A stretch of 64,000 bases of DNA from Asterella californica (GCA_036924285.1 JAYKYS010000009.1:25834001-25898000); one strand, 5' to 3'; positions 42,827 through 55,250 are shown, numbered from the stretch's first letter. Notes: generated by a model not told the origin, from the sequence alone. Numbers and translations: made by a program.

Positions 42827-43579
42827 TTTGTACACTCAAGATGTTTATCCACGACTAGTGGATCCTATTGTGGTTAGGAGGAAAACACTCATTCTGGATC
42901 TGAATAGAGTCTTGGTGGAAGTGGGCCGTAATGAGTTAGAGCTCCAAGGTGCAAAAGAAAGAGGATACAAGGTGGAGACATAGTAGAAAAATCTTTCGTA
43001 TGTGGTTAGAAAAGGAGCAAAAAAATTTATAAATACATGTTGTCAAGAGTTTCAGCTGATGATTTGGACATCCCGTACGAAGATTAATTGCAATGCCATC
43101 CTTCAATCCATGGAGAATAATGGATCTTCCCTCAGGGATTGCTTCAGATCAAGTAAGCTCCTTGCCTATCTCTACCGCGTATCTCTTATGATTCTCTGTT
43201 TCTTCAGATTCTGATTTGTTAATCTAGTGACTCTTCTGGTTCTTCACACTTATAGATAATTTCTTCTTCACTCTTATATATAATTTCTTGTTACATTGGT
43301 ATGTATAGCTGTGTTAAATTTCGCACATAATCATTACTTCCACTTGAAGATAGTCAGAGAAACAACTCATGATAACTATCTATATTTGGAAGATCTTTCT
43401 ATATTGTATCATTGGAACTTATGCACGAGAGATTGTTTGATGATCCGCGACTCACCTCAAAAGAATAGTTTGAACAATCCATACAATGGGATTCACCCCC
43501 CTACTTTCATTCAAGACTCATATGACATGAACAAAGATGATTATATCTTGAATGTCATCTTGCCTTGGTTGAAAGTATG
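42827..43579 (+). pseudogene. Decayed FCP1/NLI-interacting-factor-like HAD phosphatase
   Basis: Two exon-like blocks. Block 1 (42,827-43,152) follows a good acceptor (TTATTTTTCAG) and ends at a GTAAGC donor. It reads KTLILDLNRVLVEVG, which fits HAD motif I in the plant form DLN, then RKGAKKFINTCC and LMIWTSR (motif II region). Block 2 (about 43,300-43,579) reads LYHWNLCTRD, then CLMIRDSPQK, then YNGIHPPTF and a DDYILNVILPWL tail, matching the C-terminal part of the domain. Two adjacent TAG codons interrupt block 1 at 42,978-42,983. The usual DDSP of the last motif is RDSP, losing an acidic catalytic residue. Together these argue for a pseudogene. Confidence 0.65.
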
Positions 43580-45017
43580 AAGAATAGTGTGATCGATATC
43601 GCATCTTTCGTTCAAGCTCAATTTTTGCAACTCTTTGGATAAGATTTCTTTTTAGAGCTCAAAACTTATTGGGGCGTTATGACTAAGCAAGAAACTTATA
43701 GACTATGACGTTCTTGCTCAATTTCGAAACAAACAACATTTATGAAAAGACTAAAGTCATGATGTGAACTCTTTTTGTCTTGAATACAAAAATATTTACT
43801 TTCGGATCGAAGTTTATGATCCACATAATGTAAAAAATGACCTTCGTTAATGCATTACAAGTTCTACCATCAATGCATAATCAAACACTTCCACAAAAAA
43901 AAGCCAAAACTCACTCATTGAAAACACACATCCATAATCCCAGTTCACACTTCAACTAAACTTCGGCTGCACTGAGAGAGAGAATCGAAGAGAGAACGAG
44001 AACCAGAGCCAAGTGATGGTTCTCTATGAGGTACAAATTGATCGTCGAGTTTCTCTCCAGTGATCAAAGACATGGAATCTACCATAGTTGTAATTGCAAA
44101 ATTGCACTCTTTTATGGGTAGTCACTAGAATGATACACTAAAACGAGGATTCTCTACGGCAAAGAGTTGAACACAAGCAACTATGAAAGGATATTTAGGA
44201 TTCTCATACATTCATTCTGCTTATGTCAAAGCGCACACGAAATCACAAAGTGGTGGGATGTTAATGCAAAACGTACCTTGATTCTAGAAATGAAGACACG
44301 GATGTACTAGTGGTCATCTGTTTTCGGCAGTGGGACGACTTCATGCGAACTATAATATTTTATGTCATTATGTTATGTTCCAGGTGCTTGTCAAAATAAG
44401 TGAACATCGATAACTAATATTTGTCATTTCTTAATAGCATATAGATGTCTAAGTTCGATATCTATGCCATTAGATCACATGCAGTAATCTCGACAATCAT
44501 TATATTGAAATCGAGCTTCGATTTCTACATCGAAACCTCGAGGTTCAAAAGGTCATGTACTTAGACTGCAAGTTCTGGTTCTGTTTTAATTTGCTTTGTC
44601 CACAAGGTAGAGCTCATCACTTTATGCAAGATAACCTTCCGTCATTCCTCGCTGTTTTTCTGATCAAACAAAGAACTAATCTCAATCAAGAGGAAGTAGA
44701 CTTTCTCACTGCTATCATGTTTGTCTTGGTCCATTGACCATCACCATCAACTCTGCAACCTGCACCAAAGATAATGATGCCTACTTTATCGGAGAAACGG
44801 ATTGATCTCAAAACATACCCAGAACACATGGAAGAGATGTAACGGATCTGCACTTCTTGTACACTACACGCAAAGGCAGAGATGTTCGACAAAATTCACG
44901 ACCTTCCAAAGAAGCACATCAAAAAATGTAGCTAGTCGTTTTTTCTTCTATGCGATGTCCGTTGAATGAGCACATTCACATCAATAACGCTGCAGGAAAA
45001 CTCTTCAGAATCATCAC
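43580..45017. other. Intergenic, no gene recognised
   Basis: Small plus-strand frames (for example 44,555-44,737) give no known motif, and no repeat of the window's families is found. A faint Cys-x2-Cys and His region follows at 44,840-44,930 but too little for a call. Confidence 0.45.
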
Positions 45018-48000
45018 TGTAACACACAAGAAAAACAAAAGATGCTCGAAAGTAGTAATATAAAGATCAAACCCACAGATATGCAAGTAAATATCATCCA
45101 AATGTAATAAACAAGTGACAAAGGTGATTCTTTATAGTTGTGTTATTCTATTCTAGTTGTCTTCTCACGGGCAGAGTTCAAACTCAAGTCTATCCAACAA
45201 GACAGAGTTGATAATTTTGACAAATAACATAACAGATACTAAACATGTCAAGGACCTCAAGAAAAAGATAAACGAGAAGTCTCAACAGAGAAGTACTGCT
45301 GAAGTGCTACTAAGTAGCCTCTATCACCATAAACGCTAAGTATCTTCACATTAAGTTGCTCTTCTACAATTACTCTCATATATACTTCATACGAAGTTCT
45401 CACCCAACATGAAGTACGAAGTTCTTAATAAGAAGAACTTATCCAACAAAAAAACTTCTTGAAATATTCACTTTGTCCAAACAAACTTCGCTCTAAAATT
45501 ATCTACATAGCAAAACAAACTTCGTAGTTGCTTGTCTATTCTCAGACTTCACCTCTAACTTCTTACTCTGATTTCGGATGTCACTAACAAAGAACTTCGT
45601 CACCTAGACTAACTCCTAACGCAACAAACTACGAAAATTCATAGGTAAAACTCTACAGAAGACAAATACACAATGGCTCCGTAAACTTTAGAAAAGTGGA
45701 AATCTAAAATAACAAACACATAGGGGTCCTAAGAATGACCAACACAACGCTTATATAGAACTTTGTCCTAAGATGGCAGATCTCATTTCCTAAGAAGAAG
45801 GAATAACATCTTTGTCGTACGATCACGTCCTCACAGAAGGTGGAAGAAAAATGCCTACACCTAACCGTAATTCCCTAGCTATACTACACAATGATAACTT
45901 GATGGTCTCCTTAATCTCCTTCATCTCTCTAACTATCCTCTCAATTACTCTTACTATTCTACTCTTCGCCGAAGGATCTGATGCTGTCGTCATTTCTGTA
46001 TGTAAGCGCGTTAGCAACTCCTTCTCTGAAGTATCAACCTCGGTGATGAAGTATGAAGTCAATACATCATCGATTTTACCGTGAAGTTCTTCTATCTCCT
46101 TCACTGCCAAAGTCTCTTCGGTAGTTGAATCTTCTGTTTCTTCGACCTTCTCAACTCGCTCATCCAACTCGACTGCCTTGCAACGCAATTCATCATCTCT
46201 CTGACCTCATATCATGAAACCTTGAAGTCATCAAGTTTAGCTTTGCCTCAAGACTCTGATGTGAAGACTTCAACTATTTTTTGGACTTTGCTTGGTACAA
46301 TGTCTCCTTCTCGGAAGTAACCCGTTTCAATTCTTCTGAAGTTTCTTCCAACTTCGTCATCATCTGGTGCTTCTCCTCTAACCAACCCTTACGTCCGAAG
46401 TATAGAAAATCCATTAACTCTAACAAGGTCAGCGGTACCTTGACTTCGTCTTTGAACGTTTGCCGCTGCATATCCAACTGCGTAAGGATTGGCAACGCAA
46501 CTCCACTTAGAAACTCCAGAGTGTGTTCAAACATTAACAACTCCTTGTCGATACTTCCTGCCCCTTGAGCCGAAGTTGTTGCTTCATCACGCTGAGAAAT
46601 CTGAACTTCTTTGGGACGAAGTTCTTCGTCTTGGCTCTCCCCTTGGACTTCTGTCGCTCCCGAGTTGACTCTCTTAAGTACAAAGTCCTCCTGCTCCGCA
46701 CCTCCTACTTGATCTCGACGTTGTTGCGGTCTCACTTTGTCAACAATCTCCATCGACAAAGACTTCTGGGGCACCTGAGGTTCCTCCGGTTCTTTTTGGC
46801 CTTCAACTTCTTCGTCTGAAGTCTCCATCACTAACTTCTTTGCTTTCTTCTTCCTTCGTGCCGATGCTTCTTCCGATGTTTCATCTTCGGTTCTTCGTCT
46901 CTTTGCTCGCGTATTTGGTCATGTAGAAGCCACGAGTGTCTCCATGTTCTCTCTTCGTGACATTGGTTCCAAATCTAGCTCTTTATCCTCCAATGCCTTT
47001 GGTCCGTATAACTCTTCTTCGATCGGTGTCATGAGATGCAATACCGTATAGAACACTGCAGCAAAAGTTGTAGAGTACAATGAGTCTTCTTCTAATACAA
47101 TATTTTTTCAATGAAGTGTATCTGCTAGTTAGTCAAGTACGAAGTCCTATAGAGTTTGAAGATCGTATTCAATGCCCCGTGATCGTCTTCCTGAATGGAT
47201 CATTGTAGCAATGCACTTTGAACTCATTCATCCCCACCGACGTTTGCGTAAACAGCTCTGTATACTTCGTCACTTCATCCAAAGTCGACCGAGTCGTGTT
47301 GTCATACATTAGGTCATCTTCTCGACCTGCTTCGTCGATGTCAAGTACAAAACTCCAGTTCTGCAGCGTCTTGTTCTACAGTCTTCCCCGCGGTTCTAAC
47401 GAAGAATGTCTTCGATAGATAATGATACCACACTCCAGTTCTACAACAAGAAAGATAAACTTAAGTCTTCCAGTGGTCTCGCATACTGCAGAAGATTTGG
47501 TTACTTCATCACGAAAGACTTCAGTCTTCCTTGTGTCTTCCTCGACGTCTACATCTCGCGCATTTGACCAACAGGTAAAGTCCAAAGTGCAACGAAGTAT
47601 GAAGAAGTATGAAGTTCTTTGTCCAACACTCTTCTAGTTCCGACTTGCAAAACAATGCTCTTCGATGTAGTTGGACTTCATCGAAGAGCATTATTTTGAG
47701 CTGAGAGTAACTCAAAGCGGTCCTAGTAAATCCACGAATGAAAAAAGTAAAAAGTGAACTATTCAGTCACTTCTTATATCCCCACTTGGTAACTTCTCAC
47801 GTGCGAAGTTTCTCCTGTCGCTCGTCAGCGAAGTTGCGCTAACCACCACTCTACTTCAATCATTCTTCCGATGGTCATAACTTCACCATCTGATGTCCAT
47901 TCTCACGTAAGGTATCCTTGGAAAGCTCTTCCTCCATAGAATGCAACTAGACCATCATACTGAAGATATACACTTCGTAGTTCCTGTATTTCCACTCAGC

Positions 48001-48128
48001 ATAATGCTTTGGTGAAGAATCTCTATACTCAGCTAAAACTATTCTATCATGTCATCTATGCTAACTAATCAGACTTCTTTACTAACAAAAACAAAAATTT
48101 ACGAACAAAATGAAAATCCAAGGCTTCA
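45018..48128 (-). repeat. 3' LTR of the Tat-like element
   Basis: Direct repeat of 50,454-53,646. It is rich in CGAAGT/ACTTCG words. It includes a 20-bp imperfect hairpin (47,648-47,667 with 47,679-47,698) that is not kept in the other LTR. The coding region inside is listed separately. Confidence 0.8.
45823..47340 (-). pseudogene. LTR-borne coiled-coil protein, left copy
   Basis: From high to low coordinates: an N-terminal block (about 47,340-46,950) with DEVTKYTELF and, further on, FAAVFYTVL, LMTPIEEELYG; then an acidic Glu-rich linker (46,831 on) and LEFLSGVALPIL; then VPLTLLELMDFLYFGRKGW and a coiled coil (EEKHQMMTKLEETSEELKRV), ending with REMKEIKETIKLSL and a stop at 45,823. It is sense with respect to the element but outside gag-pol. 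Stops and frame changes interrupt it; a TGA in the middle (about 46,920) is shared by both LTR copies, so it was present when the element last moved or is removed by splicing. Function unknown. It is co-linear with the dispersed copies a, b and e. Confidence 0.6.
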
Positions 48129-48143
48129 CCTACTCCCCTTCTC
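48129..48143 (-). other. Polypurine tract of the Tat-like element
   Basis: Plus strand CCTACTCCCCTTCTC, i.e. GAGAAGGGGAGTAGG on the element strand, directly before the LTR start TGAAGCC. Confidence 0.75.
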
Positions 48144-49620
48144 AATTGTGAAGTGATCATACGAACACTCAAGAGTAGTATCTCTTGATTCTCCATCCAT
48201 TCACTCGAGTGGCTAACAAAGTCTTATCAAGTTCTTCCAACTGAACAGAACCATTACTATAACGACGTGTTACTTTATAAGGACCCATCCAACGTAAGTG
48301 TAACTTCTCTAGAAACTTAGTATATCTACTATCATACAGCAGCAATAAATCCCCATCTTTAATATCCATCTTACGTATCTTCTTATCGTGCTTCTCTTTC
48401 CGCTTCATTTGGATAGCTTCCGTTAATTTCTTAGATTCCTCGTGATCTTCCTCAAGTCATAAGACTCTTGAGTCGTAACAGCTAGCGCTCCCCCACTGAC
48501 AATCTATCTTAGACAAAATTCTTTAAGTAAGTATATCAAATTCAACTCGCATAATCGGTGTCATGCCATACGTTAAGAAAAAGGGTGTCTAGCTTATCGT
48601 GATCTTTTCTGCATTTCAAAACGTCCACAAGACAGCCGGTAACTTTGTATCTCAATCGTACGCATGATTCATGTCACTTTATTCAGAATATTGCACAATA
48701 CTCTATTAGATTTCTCCGTTAGTCCATTAGCTTTTGGATTATACGGCGTTGTCTTTCGGTGTTTTATACCAAAATAGTCTGTCAGTTCTTCTTTCATATT
48801 GTTCAAGAAATGAGTACCTCGATCACTCATCAACTCCAATGGCATCCATATCACGTAATGATTTGAGTGTACAAAAATTCAGCTACAATAGCTACGTCAT
48901 CTTTCTTGGTAGCTACTACTTCAACAATCTTCGTTGCATAATCAGTAGCTATCAGAATGTACCTTCTCCTAATGCGACGTATTGCATGTTGTATAGGTCC
49001 GACAAAATCAATGCCCCACTTATCGAATGGTGTTAATGAAAATATCGAGTATAACGGTCATTGAGTGGTTGGCGTAGGCTTACCCACTCGCTGAAAATTA
49101 GCACACTTCTTGATGATCTCATAAACATCCTTGTATATTGTTGACCATCAATATCCAGCTGAGAGAATTTTCTTCACAGTATTCCTCAGCGCACAGTGTC
49201 CACCTTCAGATTCATAGTGTAACGCACCTATCACTTGTGGTATCTCATGTGTTTCCAGACATCTTCGAAGTTCCTCATCAGGTCCCTTCTTTAATAGTAT
49301 TCCGTTCTTCAACTTGTACAGTCCTGTCTGATGTATGAAGATTGCTCATTGTTCTATATCCATTTCTTCTGGGCATTGCAACGTCTGCAAATATATGTAC
49401 AGATCGTAGTACTTCGCAGCAAGTGCTACTGTCAACTGAAACAATTCTTCATCTGAAAAATCATCTGCCACTGTATCCACTCGTTCTCTCATTCTCAGCC
49501 GAGATAAGTAATCAGCATTCTCATGGTGAATACCTTGTCTAGTCTGAATTGTGAAGTTGAACTCCTGAAGTAACAACACCCATCTTGCTATCCTTCTTGA
49601 CAAGTCCGACTTCTGTACAT
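48144..49620 (-). pseudogene. Integrase and RNase H end of the Tat-like element
   Basis: From high to low: RNase H end (49,603-49,346; RIARWVLLLQEFNF, ENADYLSRL), integrase zinc region, core with GIDFVGP near 49,010, LMSDRGTHF, TPYNPKANG and TEKSN (48,854-48,669), and the C-terminal module with LRWMGPYKV (48,408-48,169). Stops at many places. It is the closest relative in the window of the plus-strand remnant at 23,646. Confidence 0.82.
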
Positions 49621-50453
49621 GTGGATAATTATGTACTTCTGTACATAATGATCCACATGGAATACAAACTCATAGCTAAGAAGATAATGTTTACTGAATA
49701 CATCATTCCCTATGCCTCACGTTCAGTAGTGGTGTAGTTCTTCTTGGCTGTTGAAAGCTATCTACTCGCATAGTAGATTGGATGGTCTCTCTTCTCGTCA
49801 TCTTTCTGACTGAGTACCACTCCAATGACAAATGTAGAAGTATATACGTACATCTGAAATGATCTCTCTCAATCTGACGGTCGCATGATAGGTGCCTCCG
49901 CTAACTTCTTCTTCAGCGTCTTAAACGCCTCATGCTGCTTCTCGTGCCACCAACTGATATGGTTCTACAGAAGTACTTCCTATCTCAAGGTCAGGTGTAA
50001 AAAACTGCAGGTATAAAATAGTATTAACTTCAGGGAAGGATTTCCACTCTTACTTCTCTTTCTTGATGTTCAGTCTCATAGCTTAGTCGAGTGGTGACTT
50101 CCTCGAAGTCAAGATCTCTTTGAGCAGATTCGAGAGAGATTGGAGGTAGTGACTTGGGTGTCCGAACTGAACTTGAAGGCTCGGTTCCTTCCTCTTCCAT
50201 TCTTTTGAGTTAGGAGTTCTCTATCCATGTTCTCTCTTCTTATGCTCTTCTTTTAACCGATGAGCTTCTTCTAGAATCTGTTCTTGATATTTTGCTCGTC
50301 GTTCACGCCTTCTGTCTCTTTCAGATTGCACGTCTCCAGGAGGATCAAACTTGCCCGTCGACATACATGTCAGAGACTTATGTTCGCTAATATTGGATGA
50401 TTTCAACATTCGCATTCTCGGTAGCGGCGTCAAAATTTATTCAGCTTTCTATA
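49621..50453 (-). pseudogene. Shrunken 5' interior of the Tat-like element with gag-like start and primer site
   Basis: 50,433-50,221 encodes a charged 70-residue piece (RRRERRAKYQEQILEEAHRL) right after the primer site, probably the start of gag. 49,621-50,100 keeps traces of RNase H (YYASR-like and ExxxHQ text). Almost all of gag, protease and RT is missing, which makes the element non-autonomous. The primer site at about 50,415-50,432 reads TGACGCCGCTACCGAGAA on the element strand, close to the TGGCGCCGTTGCCGGGGA used by Tat/Athila elements (tRNA-Asp), about 21 bases from the LTR. Confidence 0.6.
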
Positions 50454-53400
50454 TGTAACACACAAGAAAACCAAAAGATGCTCGAAAGTAGTAGTATAAG
50501 GATCGAACCTACAGAGATGCAAGTAAATATCATCCAAATGTAATAAATAAGTGACAAAGGTGATTCTTTATAGTTATCTTTTATTCTCATGGACATAAAT
50601 CACTCTCCGTAGAGTTCAAACTTAGGTCTATCCAACAAGACAGAGTTGATAATCTTAACAAATAACATAACAGATACTAAATAGGTCAAGAATCTCAAGA
50701 AAAAGATAAACGATAAAGATACAGAGCCACGGACAATAAGTGTCACCCGAGAAGTACTGCTGAAGTGCTACTACGTAACCGCTATCACCATAAACGCTAA
50801 GTATCTTCACACTAAGTTGCTCTACTACAATTACTCTCATAATACTTCATACGGAATTCTCACCCAACATGCAGTATGCAATACAAAGTACAAAGTTCCT
50901 ACTAAGAAGAACTCATCCAACAAAGAGACTTCCTGAAATATTCACTTCGTCCAAACAAACTTCGCTCCAAAATTATCTTCATAGCAAAACAAACTTTGTA
51001 GTTGCTCGTCTATTCTCATACTTTGCCTCTAACTTCTTACTCTGATTTTGGATGTCACTGACAAAGAACTTCATCACCCAGACTAACTCCTACAACAACA
51101 AACTATGAAACTCCGTAGGTAAAACTCCGAAGAAGACAAATACACAATGACTCCGTAAACTTTAGAAAAGTAGAAATCCAAAATAACAAACACATAGAGG
51201 TCTTAAGAATGAACAACACAACTCTTATATACAACTTTGCCCTAAGATGGCAGATTTCATTTCCTAAGAAGAAAGAATAACATCTTCGTCGTACGATCAC
51301 GTCTCCATAGAAGGTGGAACAGAAGTGCCTACACTATCTAACCGTAATTCCTTAGCTATAATACACAATGATAACTTGATGGTCTCCTTAATCTCCTTCA
51401 TCTCTCTAACTATCCTCTCAACTACTCTAATTATTCTACTCTTTGCCGAAGGATGTGGTGCTGTCGTCATTTTTGTACATAGACGCATTAGCAACTACTT
51501 CCTGAAGTATCGACCCCGGTGGTGAAGTACGAAGTCAATACATCGTCGACTTTATCGTGAAGTTCTTCTCCTTCATTATCGAAATCTTCACCTCTTCAGC
51601 ATGCGCAACTTGCTCGTCCAACTCGGCTGCCTTGCAACGCAGTTCATCTCTCTCTGACCTCATATCATAAAACCTTGAAGTCATCAGGTTCAGCTTCGCC
51701 TCCAAGTCTTGAATCTGCTGCGAAGACTTCACCTGTTCTTCGGACTTAAGTTGGTATATAGCCTCTTTCTCCGAAGTCACCCGCTTCAATTCTTCCGAAG
51801 TTTCTTCCAACTTCGTCATCATCTGGTGCTTCTCCTCTAACCAACCCTTATGTCTGAAGTAAACAAAATCCATTAACTCTACCAAGGTCAGCGGTACCTT
51901 GGCTTCGTCTTTGAACTTCTCGTCCCCTTTGGCCTTAGAAACTTCACGTTTATCGTTGCAGATCCAACTACGCAAAGATTGGTAACGCAACTCCACTTAG
52001 AAACTCTAGAGTGTATTCAAACATTAACAACTCCTTGTTGATACTTCGTGCCTCCTGAGCCAAAGTTGTTGCTTCATCACGCTGAGAAGTCTGAACTTCT
52101 TTGGGACGAAGTTCTTCGTCTTGTCTCTCTTCTTGGAGTTCTGTTGCTCCTGAGTTGACTCTCCTAAGTATGAAGTCCTCTTGCTCCGCACTTTCTTCTT
52201 GATCTCGGCGTTGTTGTGGTCTCACTTCATCAACAATCTCCACCGATGATGACTTTTGTGCACTTGAGATGCCTCCGGTTCTTCTTGATCTTCAACTTCT
52301 TCGTCCGAAGTCTCCGTCACTAACTTCTTCGTTTTCTTCTTCTTTCACGAAGTAGCTCCTCCCGATGTTCCGTCTTCGGTTCTTCGTCTCTTCTTCTGCG
52401 TACTTGGTCATGCAGAAGCCGCGGGTGTCTCTATATCCTCTCTTCATGGCGTTGGTTTCAAGTCTTACTCTTCATCTCCCAACGCCTTCGACCCGTATAA
52501 TTCTTCTTCGGCCGGTGTCAAGAGGTGTATACCTCTAAAAAACATTGCAGCAAAAGCTGCGGAGTACATTGATCCGTCTTTGTCGAACGTGCTGCACAAC
52601 TTCTACATATGTAGATGGAAGATCTTCGCCCAATGAGTCTTCTTCTCATACAATATCTGTTTGAGGAAGTGTACCTGTATGTTAGTCAAGAACGAAGTCT
52701 TGTAGGACTTGAAGATCATATTCAACGCCACCGCGATCGTCTTCCTGAATGGATCCTTGCAGCAAGATATTTTGAACCCATTCGTCTCCACCGCATCTGC
52801 ATAAACAACTCGGTATACTTCGTCACTTCATCAGAAGTCGGTCGAGTGTCATACATTAGGTCGCCTTCTTGACCTGCTTGGTGGATGCCAAGTACAAAAC
52901 TCCAATTCTGCAGCGTCATGTTCTACGATCTTCCTCGCAATTCTGGCAAAGAATGTCCTCGACAGATACCATGCCCTAGTTCTGCAACAAGAAAGATAAA
53001 CCTCTAAGTCCTCCAGTCCTCGCATACTATCGAAGATCCGATCACTTCATCGCGAGGGACTTCAGTCTTCTTTGTGTCTACCTCGACGTCTGCATCCTGT
53101 GCATTTGACCAACAGATGAAGTCTGGAGTGCGACGAAGTATGAAGAAGTACGAAGTTCTTCGTCCAACACTCTTCTAGTTGCGATTTGCAAAACATTGCT
53201 CTTTGACGAAGTCTGACTTCATCGGTTCTACTTTCACTCTTAGTAAATCCGTGAATGAGAAAAGTAAAAGATGAACTATTTAGTCACTTCTTATATCTCC
53301 ACTTGGTAACTTCTCACGTGCGAAGTTTCTCCTGTCGCTCGTCAGCGAAGTTGCACGAACCACCACTCTACTTAAGCATTCTTCCAAGGGTCATAACTTC

Positions 53401-53646
53401 ACCGTCTGATGTCCATTCTCAGCAAATAAGATATCCTTGGAAAGCTCTTCATTCATAGAATGCAACTAGACCATCACACTCACGATTTACGCTTCGTAGT
53501 TCCTGTATTTCCACTCAGCATAATGCTTCAGTGAAGAATTTCTATACTACAACTAAAACTATTTTATCCTTTCATCTATGCTAACTAATCTACTTCTTTA
53601 CTAACAAAAACAAAATTTTACAACCAAAATGGAAATCCAAGGCTCA
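50454..53646 (-). repeat. 5' LTR of the Tat-like element
   Basis: Direct repeat of 45,018-48,128, starting TGTAACACACAAG and ending GGCTCA on the plus strand. It differs from the other by many substitutions and small indels, including about 30 extra bases near 51,925 within the coding part. Confidence 0.8.
51297..52920 (-). pseudogene. LTR-borne coiled-coil protein, right copy
   Basis: Pieces in order: TLQNWSFVLGIHQAG and DEVTKYTELF (52,919-52,800); a block with DPFRKTI, HFLKQIL and HWAKIFHLHM (52,791-52,603); LLTPAEEELYG (about 52,510-52,480); the acidic linker and LEFLSGVALPI (52,243-51,968); VPLTLVELMDFVYF and the coiled coil (51,996-51,535); and the tail with REMKEIKETIKLSL (51,494-51,297). 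HWAKIFH aligns with NWGSFFH and NWGAFFH of the dispersed copies b and e, with the LT-x-E-E motif following at a similar distance. It keeps more of the N-terminal block than the left copy. Frame breaks remain. No enzyme motif is visible. Confidence 0.6.
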
Positions 53647-55003
53647 CGAGCACGGGCCCAAACAATACAAACTGGGCCAAACAATACAATATATTGTACG
53701 GATATGCGGTTTGCCGTCATGTTCATGTCTGGATTTCTTCAGTAGAGAGATTAGCTCTCGCTCTTTCTGTGTATGTAAACATACATACTGGGTCTATGTC
53801 AATATGTTCCACCTTCAACTGGAGAATTGTAGCATGATCAACCAGCCGACATTAACAAAGGCAGAGGTGGAGAAGCTTCTCCAAATTGAGCACATGTCAC
53901 AAAACACAGTCAACACGTCCATTTGATAGACTGTGCAGCATACCGCAATATAGTAGTAGTATTTCAATTGATGGACAACTAGCACTTCTATACATGATGT
54001 ACTCATCTATGAAGTCGATATATGGACATAAATTTGAGAAATGGTCTATAATTGTTCTACTCTTCACTAGCAGTAGAGTTCCTATCTTATATGAACAACA
54101 TACTCAATACACAAGAAATGATGCATGGAATGATATTCTTGTTGACTTCAATCTTCTTTATCTTAGCTCATATACACGAGTTACGTGTGGACGAGTGTTC
54201 ATCCTCCCATGCAACTAACGTCTACCAAATCATGACGTGGTCGAACTAGCTATCACATTATCACTAAAGAACTAATACTCTGACTAGAAGTCTAGGATTC
54301 TAATTATACAATATCCTCCATCCAGTATATGTCAAATTCTAAAAAGATACAAAGTACTATGTTGCTTATGCATCGAGTTCTTCCGCTCAGTGCTCCCATC
54401 TTGCCATAAACCACGAGTGATGACAAATAAGACACGGCGACAAATAGTGACGTCAATCTGTTGTTGACGCCTTAATCAGTGACTCATTTCTTAGATACAG
54501 ATGTAGAGGTTCAACATATACTACTAGGTTCTAGATATTTGTGTAAAACAAACCGTGCTGCACTAAATCCACTACATGTGTGCTTTGGAGTCTGCTATTT
54601 TTTAGGGCTGATCCTTCCATATTATGCATAGATATAGACCTCAAGATTTAACTTCAAAAAGTTATCGACTCTAATATCTATGCTGCAAATAATAATAGAG
54701 GTCGATATGTATACATTGATATGTGGTGAAAATTTGCTGATATCAGTATTTTACAACTGATAGGTTGCTCGTCTCTTTCTTAATTACTCATGTATTATTA
54801 TATTTCAATTTCTGTTTTTATGAACTAAAATATAAAATCATTTAATTCATCAATGAGAAACAAAAATATTTATTATCTTAAACTCAATTCCTTATATTTT
54901 AATTTGAAAACAAAGATATTAAAAACTACTTTTAGGCATATCCATTCATTTTGAAATAGTGAACTAGATGATTAATCTCATTAGAATCATAAAGTAACTG
55001 ATC
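53647..55003. other. Intergenic, no gene recognised
   Basis: Begins with a short duplicated phrase GGGCC-AAACAATACAA (53,653-53,690). Several plus-strand frames of 65-110 codons lack any known motif. AT-rich towards 54,800-55,000. Confidence 0.45.
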
Positions 55004-55008
55004 ACATT

Positions 55009-55235
55009 TGTTGATATAGTCCCAAGCTCTAGTAGATCGACGGCTAACATTAGTCGGAGTTGTTAGGGTTGTTAGAGTTAGTTAGAGAGCTAACCCACCA
55101 TTAGGGTTTCCCTTGTACTCACCTCGACTATATATACAAAGAGAGGCAAAGCCTCTCTCATCGCATTCCTATTTTACTTCCTTGTCTACTCGCTCTCTCT
55201 TCTTGGAATGTCCTCGAAGTATCGATCTTTCTACA
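55009..55235 (+). repeat. 5' LTR of copia copy 2
   Basis: TGTTGATATAG to CTTTCTACA. A TATATATAC box at about 55,130 precedes the likely RNA start. The primer site follows without a gap. Confidence 0.9.
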
Positions 55236-55250
55236 TGGTATCAGAGTTGG
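55236..55250 (+). other. Primer binding site (initiator Met tRNA type)
   Basis: TGGTATCAGAGTTGG directly after the LTR; TGGTATCAGAGC is the classic plant copia site complementary to the initiator Met tRNA. Confidence 0.85.

Larger units (their letters stand above)
45018..53646 (-). mobile_element. Tat-like Ty3/gypsy element with giant LTRs and short interior
   Basis: Two direct repeats of 3,111 bp (45,018-48,128) and 3,193 bp (50,454-53,646) enclose only 2.3 kb. On the plus strand each repeat begins TGTAACACAC and ends GGCTTCA or GGCTCA, so TG...CA ends are present. A purine tract lies just inside the left repeat and a degenerate tRNA-Asp-type primer site inside the right one, which fixes a minus orientation. 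The interior has a gag-like start, an RNase H end and integrase only; RT and protease are mostly gone. The LTRs carry a protein-coding region in sense orientation. They differ by roughly 8-10% by eye, so the insertion is older than element B. I found no convincing target duplication. Confidence 0.8.

Noticed and set aside
44555..44930. Possible plus-strand gene with Cys/His motif
   Set aside because: Short frames with stops, no known domain and no relative in the window.
47648..47698. 20-bp hairpin in the left Tat-like LTR
   Set aside because: Not kept in the other LTR, so no sign of function; noted only as a local feature.
45013..53651. Target duplication for the Tat-like element
   Set aside because: The flanks ATCAC and CGAGC do not match; shifting the ends by a few bases gives only a 4-base chance match.
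53886..54218. 110-codon plus-strand frame
   Set aside because: No motif, AT-rich composition and overlapping frames of similar length; consistent with chance.
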